Assembly (NCBI GenBank): GCA_000320545.1 | Contig: ADNK01001191.1 | Span: 7,501-71,500 of the forward strand | Direction of reading: 5' to 3' | DNA: 64,000 nucleotides | Origin: Bigelowiella natans CCMP2755 | Taxonomy: Eukaryota > Cercozoa > Chlorarachniophyceae | Shown here: piece by piece, positions 41,028-52,831 of the stretch | How positions within the stretch are numbered: the first letter of the stretch is position 1 | How the letters are laid out: every line of letters begins with the position of its first letter | Made by a program: the position numbers and the translations under genes | The notes under the pieces: generated by a model | The model's input: only the letters and a program-made list of their open reading frames with translations | Told to the model about the DNA's origin: nothing | The model's database searches: none

Positions 41028-41591
41028 ATTTGTTGCTTTAGCTTGTAAGCACGCAGCTTTTATGGGACTATTCTTCTCCCACAATTCTTACTGTTGTCGA
41101 ATTCTGGGACTGTGAATTGTTTACGTGTGGGCTTTGTTTGTGTAGGTCGAACATGGACGCAAAATCCTCCTTTAGTATCAAACATCTAGTAGCTAGCTTG
41201 CTAGTGCAAGTGACTTGAAATTAGAGACAGTGATGAAATGATTGCCCATCTTCCATGTGTTCATATGCGACGCATGCTAGCATGCTTGAAGGCTACAGAC
41301 ACGATTCACCAAAAATAATTTTCATGACTTTCCCTCTAGTGAAAATTTTCATTTGATTGTTGTGAGCTCGCAAAAACAATTTTGGTTCCGTCTAGCCGTG
41401 CTACGTGACGCGCAGTCGGCATGCTAGCGTGCATGCGCGGTGCTTGAAATCTCGCTAAATGACCCTTCGAGCATGCCTCTGATGCTCTGATGTGCCTCTC
41501 ATAGCGCGACAATTCACATTTGCGTGCATCGGCTGACTCTGCTGTGCTGCTGCTGCATGCAATGGCTTCGCGCTGCTGGCGCAACAAACCC
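41028..41591. other. 3' spacer of the RNA ligase gene with CTAG island
   Basis: From about 41180 the sequence is rich in GCTAGC, CTAG and GCATGC. A 194-codon minus-strand frame crosses this and the next element (41336-41920) but has the composition of the repeat and no intron or domain support, so I do not call it a gene. Confidence 0.55.
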
Positions 41592-41915
41592 ACTAGCCCA
41601 CCCCACATTTCATTTCCTTGCATGCCATCGGCCGCAGCTAGCGCAGCAAAAATTGCGAAAATGAGATGCATGAATGTTTGCCCACTGACGATGACTTGCT
41701 GCTGAACCAAATTGCTAGAATGACACGATGAAAATCCTAGGCACATCAATGAACAATGAACAATGATGATGAACTGCATTTCCAAAATGTTGCAAGACAT
41801 TTGCAGAGTGCGAAACGCAGTGCCTCGAACTAGCTTTGGTGAGCACATCACATGTCTTTTGTGAAAACAATCTTTGTTGAAAATGACGTGGCAAAAATCC
41901 ACAGCAGAGCATCGC
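41592..41915. mobile_element. Second copy of the fold-back repeat family (partial)
   Basis: Collinear with the left arm and adjoining interior of the element at 1440-2140. Shared blocks include CCCCACATTTCATTTCC, AATTGCTAGA, GCACATCACA followed by GTCTTTTGTGAAAA, AACAATCTTTGTTGAAAATG and GCAAAAATCCACAGCAGAGC. The right arm was not found, so this copy is truncated or diverged. An insertion of short AATGAACAATGA repeats separates two of the blocks. Confidence 0.65.
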
Positions 41916-42434
41916 GCCATGCCACACTAGCAGTGTGCGCCTCACGTGTGAAGGTCTTCACACAGAGACAATGAACAATGAACAATGAAGAAAGCGTTGA
42001 TCAAAACTACATGCGCCAGAACCACATGGGAGACAGGCATTTGCACGCAGCAGAGCCTCAACAACACTCGTTGCAAGGACTTGTCAGCACCCTGTTGGTG
42101 ATGAGACACAAAAAAAAATCAGCTGCAACCCATCAGAGGCACTCTCCAAGGCTGCGTGAAGGGATGAGGACACCATGGCCACTCATCTGAAGTGCCGGAG
42201 ACACGGAGACTCTCCCTGCGGCGAATCCCCGGAGAGAGCATCATTGCCCGATAGTTTCCTAGTGTCCGAAGATTAGCATTTATCCAATTAGGAAGTTTTT
42301 ATACGACATATCATCTATTTTTAGATGAAAATTTTATTCGTACTCTCATGAGAAAACTAGAATGCTTTCAGAAAATTCACTCTTACCTACAGTAGATATC
42401 TTCCGTGTGAAATATAATCAGAATATTACGGACG
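41916..42434. other. 5' spacer of the CPBP protease gene
   Basis: No supportable gene. AATGAACAATGA repeats recur near 41970. The final 200 bases before ATG 42435 are AT-rich and should include the promoter, though no box stands out. Confidence 0.4.
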
Positions 42435-43034
42435 ATGGTGGACGGTCGCTCCGACCCGAGAGGGAGCTTTTCCTCCTCCTTCTCGATTCTGCTTGCGCTC
42501 ATGGCGCTGTTCAGTGCTGCCTCCGCCTACTTTACGTATCTCAACTTCGAAAAGGTCTGTACCTTTGCTGGACACGTGCTCTGCTTCTGTTGCCATGATT
42601 ATTTGTGTTTATTGGAGTTCGATTCGCATGTAATTGCGGATCTTACTTATAGCATTCTTCCCTTCACTTCCCGACTTAATCCCAACTGCTCACTCATAGG
42701 CCTTTCCCGTCGTTTCATTGGAGCTGAAAGCCGATCGTTCCTTGGTTTTGGCCAAAGCGAAAGCTCTCCGAGGGATGCTGAACGATACCATGATCATTGG
42801 TGCGCAAGCCCTCGGTGTAACCACGCACGAGGCTGCCGCCTTCCGATCTTCCCCATCTGTTCAGCATTTCGTGGAGCTAGAGGGAGGAGGGAATGCGGCG
42901 TTTGCCGCACTGATACGCCGCGGTCGATATCAACCGTTCTTCTGGGAGGTGCGGCACTACCAAGAAGGCACCACAAGCGAAACGCGCTTCTTCTTCGACC
43001 CGAGCGGGGAATGTATTGGTAATCGCACGCGCGT

Positions 43035-43098
<64 letters not shown>

Positions 43099-43147
43099 AC
43101 ACGCGCGCGCGCGCTAACTTGTTTCCTTCATTGTATTTTGAATGTGT

Positions 43148-43182
<35 letters not shown>

Positions 43183-43606
43183 TTGAATTTCTCCTGCTGC
43201 ACAGGGTTTCACACTAAGATGCCCGAGGAGGAGGACCCAGATTACCCTGACCCCCCCCTTCCTGAGGGTAGTAGCAGGCCTGAACAAGACAAGTCGCTGA
43301 CGCAGGAAGCAGTGAGAAAGCTGGCAGAGCAAGCCGGAGCTGCTGGACCGTGGAAACTTCCTTTGTCGGCTGATGAAGGAGTGTTTAAGATCGTCGAGGA
43401 ATCAAAGGAAGTGCAGCCAGGGGGCAGAGTCGATCATACCGTCGTTTATCAAGCTGTTGATGAACATGCTCTGATAACGGGGAAGGATGAGCGCGAGGGG
43501 GATACGGGGAGGAAGGAAGATGGGATGCTCGAGCTTGGAGAAGGCAGAATAGAGGTAGGGTGGTTACGCCTATTCAGATAGGGTAACAAAATGGGTGGGT
43601 GCCGGC

Positions 43607-43642
<36 letters not shown>

Positions 43643-44013
43643 TTAGAATAGTATAGATCAGCTTACCTCTTTGTTTCAAACAGGTATCCGTGACGGTATC
43701 TGGGTCGCGTGTGTCGTCAGTGCTGCAGGGGTTTAAGGTGCCTCAGGCTTTCGAGAGGAGATATCGAGGTATGCGCAGCCTCAACACCGCATTAGCGCAG
43801 GTAAAGAGAAAATACGATCCACAAATCAACATTCGCTCATGCTGCATTCTATTTACAAACAACTACCTTGCTGCAGTGATTTCTGCCGTCGCTGTATGGC
43901 AAAAATTCAAATTTTCACCAAGCAATCTTGCTGTGTGGAGAAGACACAGCGCAAATTCAACATTGCCGTGCAACACGTCTCTTCCTGGCAGCGCACTAGC
44001 ATACAGCAACCAC

Positions 44014-44054
<41 letters not shown>

Positions 44055-44777
44055 TCATATAGCATGCATAATCTCAATAATATTTAGGCGGCATGGATCG
44101 GTATTGTATGTCTCTACGGGGTCGGCATCGTTGTAGCGATATTTCGCCTTCTTCGCTGGAAGCGTCTAGCCGCTGCCCCCTCCCTCATCGCCGCAGCATT
44201 CGTGGCGCTGCTCATGGGAGCAGCAGCAGCCAATGGCTACCCGGCAATGTGGATGGACTACGACACGGCAGTCTCTCTCCCGGCCGCGCGCACACAGTTC
44301 ATCGCACTGGCGGTGATTTCCGTTGGGTTTTACTTCATCATCGTTTGGACTACGCTCATGGCGGCAGAGGGGCTGGGTCGAGTTACAGCTGCCTATGGCG
44401 CACACGTGCAGCTGTGGACGCATTTCGCTGGGCCGCCACCGGCAGCAGCAGCAGCAGCAACGACGGATAACAGCAAATCGTCATCGTTTTTCCCGATGTT
44501 GCAGGGCCCCTTAGCATCGAATGCGGTGCTGTTGGATGTTTTGGTTGGGTATCTCCTCGTCCCGGTGATGTTTGCGTATGAGGTTAGCTTTTACTTCATG
44601 AACCAGCGCTACTTTGGATGGTGGACGCCTTCCGCGCCCGTCGTCAACCCCAACATCGCCGCAGAGTGCGTGAGAGCCGCAGCCTCGCATGCTGTGCTGG
44701 CGCTTGTGCTCTGTCTTTAATTGTTGCAACGACCTGCACCTAGCTCAGTCGTCACGATTAATATGGAATTATGAATG

Positions 44778-44820
<43 letters not shown>

Positions 44821-45690
44821 TATATTGACTGTAAGGTATCTGCCCTGGCTATCTCCAGTTGCGATGTCTCTGTTCGCTGGCTTCTGGGAGGAGGCATTGT
44901 TTCGCGCCCTTCCCATCGCGGGTGTGCGGTGCTGGTTGTCGTCGTCGTCGTCGTCGTCGCCAAATGCAGGAGCGGCAGAAGGGAATCAAGCGCCCCAACC
45001 ATCGTCCCGGTGGTGTTCCTGGGTAGCATTAAGTTCGGTGATGATGCTGCAGGCTGTGATCTTTGGCGCAGGGCATGCAAACTACCCTGCCCAGCCTTGC
45101 TACGCGCGGCTGGCGGAGCTTATCCTGCCGTCGATCCTGTTCGGTCTGCTCTATGACTATAGAGGGTATTACTATGCGGCAGAGGCCTGATAGATACATC
45201 GCAGTAGTCGTAGTAGTAGTAGTCGTAATAGTAGGTAGTAGCAGTAGCGGGGTAGTAATAGGCTAGAAGTAATAGTAGTAGCACCATCGATTCTCATATA
45301 GTGGTAGTGCTTGCAGCTTCGATGTAGTTACTAATATTGTCGGTGGGGGCAGAAGTGCGATTGCTGGAGTGCTAGCGATGGGAGGAGCCATACTCGCCAC
45401 CAGACACGAACATGTCGCGCATTTTTGTTCTTAGCGCTCCCTCTCTCCCTCCCTCCCTCCCTCACTCCTTCCCACACGTTGTTACTTCGGTCGTCAGGCT
45501 GGTCCCAGGGGTCGTGATGCACGTGGTGTACGACTTGGTGTGGATGTCTTTGCCCGTGTTCGTCTCTAACCACCGAGGAGCTACCTTGGACCGGTTTTTG
45601 ATTCTCTTCATCGGTGCTCTGCCGTTGATTCTGACTCTGGTAGCACGGCTCGCCTTTTCTCGCGACGGTACGGTTGTAGTAATAGTAGTG

Positions 45691-45721
<31 letters not shown>

Positions 45722-46803
45722 GATTGCGTAGCTTTGTATAAGCCGCGCAAAGAAAACCACCAAAAAGGCCGCACGCTCAACCTAACTCCGACCTCCTCCT
45801 CCTCCTCCTCCTCCTCCTCCTCCTCCCTCTCCTCCTCCTCCCTCCCAATTGATGATGATGCGCAGGAGGAGCAGAGCCCTTGGCCAGATGCCTGAATCGA
45901 GACGATTTCCATGCTGCTGCTGCTGCTGCTGCTGCTTCCGATGGGGAGAAGAAGGAGAAGAAAGGGGGCCCTGGCTCTGATAACGCGATGTCAGAAGAGC
46001 AAGAACGCCTGCCAAACGCTCCCGCTTTTCTTGGAAGTTTCGCCGTGTTCGCGTTGCCCGTAGCGCTTGCGCTTTTCGTGGGGTCCGAGATCGGCGGTGA
46101 TGCTGGCAGTAGCATGTTTTCCCCTCATGTCGCAGCACCCATCATCCCGCACAGCCTGCGGCAAGTCGCGGAGTCTAGTAGCCAGGTGCTAGCAACGCGG
46201 CTAACCGCCCCCATTGCGATGTCGCTCGACAAAGCTATGTCGCTGGAACATCTGGTCGGTACACCCCATCGGCTGCAGACGGTCAGTTGTACGACACAAA
46301 AGAAGAAATAGATGATGAGGGGGGAAGGGCGAGAGGGAGAGCGCGAGAAAACCTCTATCTGCAGCAGTAAAAGCCGATCTTTTTCTGTCCCAACTTGACC
46401 CGTCGTGTTTTCCCCTGCGTTTTGAAGTTCTCTGAGTCGCCATTCTATGTTATTGACACTTTCCGTCGTGCTGCCCCACGTTCCTTCTCCTACCCCTCCT
46501 CCACGAAAAACAGATCGTGGAAAAACTGCGGGGGCTACAAAGCGAGCTGGACGACATTACCGCAGAGCGTGTTGCAATTGAGAACGCAGTGGCCGAAAAC
46601 CGTCCCAAAGCCCATGAAGAATCCTCTGCTGCTGCTGCTGCTGCTACTACTGCGGTAGCTCCTGGTGAATCAACAAGGCTAAGGAATCTTCAGATACGAC
46701 TGGAAGAGCGCATTGGTAACGGCTATTTGCCGATGTTGATCTTGATGATGAGAGGGGGGTGAATCAAGACGATTGTTCAAATTTTTGGGGTTCAGATGAT
46801 ATC

Positions 46804-46846
<43 letters not shown>

Positions 46847-46885
46847 ATATCATACTTATAAATTAGCCGTAACATCGACGTGTTT

Positions 46886-46925
<40 letters not shown>

Positions 46926-47978
46926 TTGTGCGCGCAAATCACACTGGGCATTTCTTGCAGCATCTCTTCGTGAAATAATCGAGAACGAGCCGACGTTATC
47001 CTCGGCAGCTACTGGCTCCCCCGCCTCCAAAGAAGAATTGGCTCGAGTCCTGGCCGAAATCGCAGCAAACTACACGCGGCTGCCCCTCCACATTCCTCCC
47101 AATCGCCAGACAATAGCAGATAATTATATCCAGGAAACGTTCCCAGAAATGGCCGCAAACCTCACACGCGACGGGTTTCTGCCACGGCCTGTCTGGAAAG
47201 TGCGCTTTGCACGCCTTGAGTTCGATTCGGTCGGTAAAATGCTGTGTTGCTTTAAGAGGGTTCTCTGCTGTGTGTAGCACGGGGGATAACGATTGTTTCT
47301 GCGTTCTTCGTGCGGAGTGAGTAACAATGCCGAGAGCAGATTTTCACAAGGAAGTTTGTTCGAATGCCGGAAACATTATAATATCTTTCATAAGTAGATT
47401 TTGACCCCTCAGATTTAACATCGCCCTTTCTTTTCCTTTTCTCTCCCTCGGCCCCCTCTCTTTTGCCCTCTCTATCGCTCTGTTTGTGTTGGTTTTATCC
47501 ACATCGCTCCCACCGCCAGACCTCTTCTTCTTCCTCTTCTTCTTCCTCTTCTCCTTCCTCTCCGACGACGACAACGATGACGAGAACCGCGAACAATCTG
47601 GAGGGGGAGGCGGTGGAAGACAGCAACAACTCCCCGTCATCATCATCTTCATCATCGTCATCGTCATCATCGTCGTCGTCTTCACATGCCGATAGCGACG
47701 AGAAGCACGTAGACAGCAGCGACGATATCAAAGCAGAGGAGTGGATGGTTGGCTTCCCCTCCGCCAAATCAAGGCCGTTCATCTCGCATACGTTGCCTGA
47801 GGGCCGTTTGGGACTCAATATCACGAAGAGCGAGGCGCGGGATTTCTTCCTCTCATATTCCCAAGCTGCTGGGATCATTCCTCCCGCTTCCTTGTCGCAG
47901 TCGTCGCCATCGCCATCATCACCATCATCCTCGTCATCACTTTTGTCTTCGGATGCACAGAAAGACAAAGAAGACGTT

Positions 47979-48015
<37 letters not shown>

Positions 48016-48369
48016 GTCCTACATGCCTGCGCCTCCGCGAGGTCGCTGCTGTCCCCGTTCAGCACCCAAAAAGAACGGATTGGCGGTTCGAGTTTGTGTG
48101 TGAAAGGGAGACGACTAAAGACGACGATCATGGTGGTGATGGTCATAACTACAAGCGTGGTGATAGCAAGGGCGGCGATGAGGAGGGAGGGAGTGGGAGC
48201 CTTGATCTACGAATAGAAGGTGTGGTGACCGGGCATGTTTCTGGCAAGTTGGAAGTTTTAGATGCCGGAAAGTTCGTGAAAGTGCCTGAGGACTGGCGCC
48301 GCGGCTTCCGAAACCGCACGCAAATGATCCGCGTCGTCAGCACAATTACGTACGAATGAATATACATCA

Positions 48370-48439
<70 letters not shown>

Positions 48440-48493
48440 TGCAATGGATTGCTAGATAGTAAGAAAACAAGGAACAGAGTACACAAATGGAAC

Positions 48494-48530
<37 letters not shown>

Positions 48531-49218
48531 TCAAACACACCTATATGTATTATATTACAACATATAATATTATATTATTTTAATAATTTAGACTTTTTTT
48601 CAAAAAAAAGAAAAAATGATTCCCCCTGGTCCATGTACCCCTTGTAGAGAGGGGTAAGATGATCTGAGAAGTGCTGCTATTCCCTCCTCCTGCCCTCTCC
48701 GCCAGGCATATGCTGGTGCTACTCGGCTTCGTCATCGCTGCTGGCGTCGCAATGTACGTCTGGAGCCAGCAGCAGGACGTCGATGATTCTGCTCTGTCTT
48801 CTTCCAACACAGCAGCAGCGGCAGCAGCAGCAGCAGCAGCAGCAGAGTCCAAGCCAGGGCAGAGGATCTTCTCCTTCACGACGTTACGCAAAATCGCCAG
48901 CGGCTACATCTTCATCTCCCTCATTTCGGAGCTGAACCGCGGATATGCAACAGCGTTCGGCCTGAACACGGCCGAGCCTGTCTACGCGCAGGGTTTCACA
49001 CACCTGGCGGCGGTATTTGTGCGGTGCGTTGTGTTCGGCGGCGTGCTTGGTCTCGGCGGGGCCCTGCTCTGGGCGCTGCCCTTCCGCAGGCTTCAGTCGC
49101 TCAGTCGCCCAACGAGGGGGGGCAGGCTTCTGGCTGCGGGTACTTCGGGGAGGGATAATAGATGAGAATTGTGAAGACGATGATGATTATGGTGAGGAGG
49201 GGGAAGGGGGAGAGAGGA

Positions 49219-49265
<47 letters not shown>

Positions 49266-49266
49266 G

Positions 49267-49297
<31 letters not shown>

Positions 49298-50622
49298 TAA
49301 ATTCATCTTATTACCAGGACTCGGTGGGTCGCTACGCGCTTCCCTATGGTTCCTGTCGTCCCCGCGTTACTTCGGAAGCCTCCACAGCATTCAAATGGAT
49401 GCTAGAAGTCTCCGTTGTGCTATTCCCTTCCTCGAGATCCTCGGAAGGGGTGTCATCATCTACCTGATCTCCAGCTGCTTCTCCCTCCTAAGCCAGGCGT
49501 TGGTTCTGCGCGTCGATCACCGGAGGGGTTCAGCCGCGGGGGGGGGGGTGTGGATGTGGATCCGGCCATTCTGGTGCACTGCGCTCGTGGTGGTTCTTTC
49601 GTTTGTCACCGCAGGTGCGATGTTGGCTGCTATAGTAAATACACCTCTGCAGTAGTGTAAAGAGCTAGCACCAAAGACCCAGAAACAAAACAACTGGGGA
49701 GAATATGTTGTCTTTCCTTCTTCGCCCCCCCCCCCCCCCCCCACATTTTTTCTAAAACTGTTCCCTCCCGAAATCAGGTACGACAGGGGCGTTGACACCC
49801 GAATCGTCCTTTGTAAGTCTCGATCACTTCTCAGCTGCTGCTGTAGTCACTGCCGCGTTCTTCTATTTCGGTACGACGATTCTTTCCGACTTCGAAAGAT
49901 GTTGCATGTGGAGAGCAATAGTATTCAGTGAGTTTTTGTCGCTCTCGGAGAAAAATCATATTATGCGTCCCTGCTCCGGCATAATTTCATTTCCTGCTAA
50001 GAGCATATCTGCACTGCTGCCTTTGGCCACACGAAGACTGAGAGGAAGATACAAGCACTTCGGATTTTATCGTGCAGTTTTTGTCCTAGCGAAACACTTT
50101 CAGCTTTATTTGCATTCTCGTATTTATTGAAATTAGCACCCAAAGTAGTTCTTCCAATAGAGACACTGTTAAATCATATCTCGTGTCCTCGTGCACTGAC
50201 GACAGGCTATAGCTCTCTGTTCCAATTCCACTCGCAATTGGTTCCTGTTATGGTCGCGGGATACCTCTCCTCTGAGACCCTCCGCCAGATTGTTATTACA
50301 TGTAATAATACGGGATTTTGAAGGAAGAGGAGGATGATATACGAATAAATATTTTACATGAGCTATAATGTGGTGTGCGTGCGTGTGCGCGTGAGGGGGG
50401 GGGGGGAGAGAGAGAGAGAGAGAGAAAGAGAAGTGGGGATAGAGATATGATTGATATGAATTAAACATTCCAGATCGGGCTGCTGGTGTCGCAGGGATCA
50501 AACCGTTACAAGAGCAACCGTATAATCTAATGCTTTGCGGGCACTTCACCGTGTTTTGCCTGACATGGATTCTCGCCTTGCGCCTCGAGAGAAGTTTGAT
50601 TCCAGTCGCTATCTCTCAATAG
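42435..50622 (+). CDS. Large CPBP-family (CAAX/Rce1-like) intramembrane metalloprotease
   Basis: ATG 42435 opens with a membrane segment (SILLALMALFSAASAYF), spliced at 42554/42700 to AFPVVSLELKADRSL. Exons 42700-43018, 43205-43554 and 43684-43800 form a soluble region (VELEGGGNAAF, GRVDHTVVYQ, GFKVPQAFERRY). A multi-pass region follows (from 44088). The CPBP catalytic motifs are present: motif 1 EEALFR (44888-44905), motif 2 FGAGH (His at about 45073) and motif 3 HVVYD (45520-45534, spliced after YDYRG). Later come a second soluble region (46514-48351: REIIENEPT, PVWKVRFARLEF, HTLPEGRLGLNITKSEA, KRTDWRFEF, VPEDWRRGFRNRT) and more membrane segments (MLVLLGFVIAAGVAMYVW). The last exon reaches TAG 50622 with LMLCGHFTVFCLTWILALRL. 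Estimated size is 1,500-1,600 residues, against about 200-300 for Rce1. The layout (soluble domain, protease, second soluble domain, membrane block) matches long bacterial CPBP proteins. These enzymes cleave within membranes; the substrate here is unknown. Junctions near 44700-44840 remain unresolved. Confidence 0.83.
43037..43110. repeat. (CA)n microsatellite in CPBP intron
   Basis: Long, nearly pure AC tract in the intron 43019-43204. A (TGC)n run follows in the same intron. Confidence 0.95.
46805..46922. repeat. (TA)n and (GT)n tracts in CPBP intron
   Basis: A TA tract (about 46808-46843) and a TG tract (about 46890-46923) sit in one intron, shortly before the acceptor at about 46960. Confidence 0.95.
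48374..48530. repeat. (TA)n, (TG)n and (CA)n cluster in CPBP intron
   Basis: Three dinucleotide tracts of different type lie in the intron between exons ending ...MIRVVSTIT and beginning HMLVLLGF. Confidence 0.95.
49220..49296. repeat. (TA)n-(TG)n compound microsatellite
   Basis: Lies in a CPBP intron just before the exon at about 49316. Confidence 0.95.
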
Positions 50623-51528
50623 CCTAGAAACTTTCGATGCGGGAATCATTATGTGCGATGTGGCGAGCTATGAAAAGCATTAGGGAATAACACAAGATTT
50701 CGGTCGGCAGGTTATTGTGTGTGCAAGATAATGCTAGAATGAAGAAAGTATGTATGCATCATGCCGAAACTCACTCGCTCGTCAGATGCGGTCAATGTGT
50801 TGGGAACATATAAACTCTACACAACTTCGCTAATAAGCACCTGCACGGCTAGATGGCATGGAATAAAACAACAGCAACGCGTTTATGCCTCTGATTTTCG
50901 CTAGGGTGTAATGGTGGCTGCCTCGGATGCATGCTCCGTCATTCATACGTATCGTATACGCAACTTTAATGTGACATTGCTAGATTGGGCGTGCAGTGCA
51001 CCCTACTAGCTAGTTTGCATCGCTGGCCACCTGTTGCGAGGTATTGCATCGAGTGCGCACAGCTCGTCGTCTGCTAGCTAGCACGTGAACAAGTACATAT
51101 CTAGATATGTTGGCTTATCTAGTCATATCCACAGATAGACGATCGACACTGCAAGTACTAAAGTAATGCTAGCAGCACTAGCTAGCTAGCGAGCAATCCT
51201 AGAATAATAATAAAAAGCGCGTGCAAACTTGACACAATTAGAAGAATAGCTAGGATAGCTTCGCTTGCGTGCTAGCGTGGCTAGGTGGGCACGCTGCGTG
51301 CATATAGCTACGACACGCAAGCTACTCTAGTACTAACCTCTACTACTAAAAAATTTCATGCAAATGCTGTGTGTGCATCGAATCATCATCGTGATTATTA
51401 TTGTATGCGGGCCATGCATGTGGTTATTTATACATTGAATTATATGCTTTTAAGTGGATTTTGCCCATCTCCTACTCTATTACTCTAGAACTATCGTGAT
51501 GATGCGAGGTATCATTGTATATTTGTGC
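50623..51528. other. Convergent 3'-3' spacer with CTAG island
   Basis: Lies between the CPBP and ureG stop codons. About 50900-51340 is dense in GCTAGC, CTAGCTAG, AGATCT-like and GCATGC palindromes. No coding sequence or RNA gene is supportable. Confidence 0.6.
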
Positions 51529-52383
51529 TCACACAGATGCAGCTTCAGCGTGTTTTAAAGCGCTGTCGTGAGCGTGCATAATGTGGTCTACGATCTCTTC
51601 GACGCCGTCGCCATGCTTCACTGATGCGAAGACTGTCGGCCCTTCATCGCGCATCAGCTTTGCGTCGCGATCCATGATGGCGAGATCGGCACCCACTGCC
51701 TCCGATAGATCAATCTTGTTGATGATGAGCACATCCGATTGCGTAATGCCAGGGCCGCCTTTCCGTGGAACCTTGTCGCCTCCAGCCACATCGATGACGT
51801 AGAGCGTCATGTCTGCAAGCTCCCGTGAGAAGTTGGCTGCGAGGTTGTCCCCTCCTGACTCGCACAACAGCAAAGTTGGGCTTGGGTCAAGGGACAGCGT
51901 GAGTTGGGTAAGCGCGGCGACGTTTCCCGATACATCCTCTCGAATCGCAGCGTGCGGGCATCCCCCAGTTTCCACCGCGCGAATCCTCTCAGCCGGAAGA
52001 ACATCGTGCTTCGTCAAGAATTCAGCGTCTTCCCGGGTGAAAATGTCGTTGGTGACCACAGCTATCGATAGACGGTCTCGAAGTGATAAGCAGAGTTTCC
52101 GAACAAGGGCGGTCTTTCCAGAACCGACCGGCCCACCAATGCCGACGGTGAATGCGCGCTTCTTGAAGTCGCGGCCTTTGTCAAAGAGATACAGCGGGGA
52201 ATCACGCTCCGAGAATACACCCGGCGTTTCCTCGCCATGCGAATGCCCACCATGCCAGCGTTTCCCGTCGATTGCGGTAAAAACTGATGCGCCATAGATT
52301 TACAAAAAGTCAGCTGTTGCGTAAGGCTACACCATTTCGTTGTCCTTACTTGTAACGAAAGTTGCTTCATCATGTACAGACAT
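51529..52383 (-). CDS. ureG: Urease accessory GTPase UreG
   Basis: Two exons give 262 residues plus stop. Exon 1 is 52350-52383 ([11 protein letters not shown]). A 66-base GT-AG intron (52284-52349) follows, then exon 2 from 52283 to the stop at 51529; phases agree exactly. The protein has a His-rich N-terminal stretch (HGGHSHGEE, likely nickel-binding), the P-loop [14 protein letters not shown], the switch/metal region [16 protein letters not shown], the Cys-Pro-His metal motif [15 protein letters not shown], and the guanine-specificity block IINKIDL. UreG is a SIMIBI-class GTPase. Its GTP hydrolysis drives nickel delivery into apo-urease, together with UreD, UreF and often UreH. Those partners are not in this window. 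The gene is head to head with urease, about 450 bases between start codons, so coordinated expression is plausible. Length and motifs are standard. Confidence 0.95.
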
Positions 52384-52831
52384 GATTGGATATACCTTTA
52401 GAGGAAGAGGAGGAGGAGGTGATGTGCATGGCCCGAAGGCCAGTCCGGAGACTCTTCAGAAACATACCTCGAGATATGATTATATCAAACATAATTCCTT
52501 GAATTTATACACCACAAACTACGAGTGATTTTTTAATCATACAGGAAGACTCATTGTCGTAAAGCATAAAATACAATCCATTTCCAGTCCAGCAAATCCG
52601 TTTGGAGGCTTTGGAAAATCTGTTCTTTTTCAGGTGTTAGCTCCTTAGAAGTGGAGAAGGAAGTGGCAACTGTGCCTTTAAGCCAAAGGCCCTTTGTCCA
52701 TTTTCCGTAAAACAGGAATAGTTTGATTGTCGTAGGTGAAAAACATAAGAGAAAACTGCTCAGGTTGGAGTATACTCGAGTATACTCCCAAGCAGATATA
52801 TCTATCGTGCACTTCCCACGACGAAAAGCAA
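52384..52831. promoter_or_regulatory. Shared divergent promoter region, ureG and urease
   Basis: About 450 bases separate the two start codons and must hold both promoters. No coding frame is needed here and CTAG words are absent. A TCGAGTATACTC-like palindromic stretch occurs near 52770-52785. I recognise no nickel or nitrogen response element. Confidence 0.45.

Noticed and set aside
41336-41920. 194-codon minus-strand frame
   Set aside because: It lies across the fold-back repeat copy and a CTAG island. Its only similarity is to the short frame in the other repeat copy, so it is repeat sequence rather than a gene.
45660-45860. Poly-Val, poly-Tyr and poly-Gly frames over TAG and CTC repeats
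   Set aside because: Translations of an intronic trinucleotide repeat in various frames; not protein-coding.
50480-50620. Possible tRNA, because of GGTTTGATCCC and AGTTTGATTCC words resembling a B box
   Set aside because: No T-arm stem or A box could be formed on either strand, and the stretch reads as the final coding exon of the CPBP gene.
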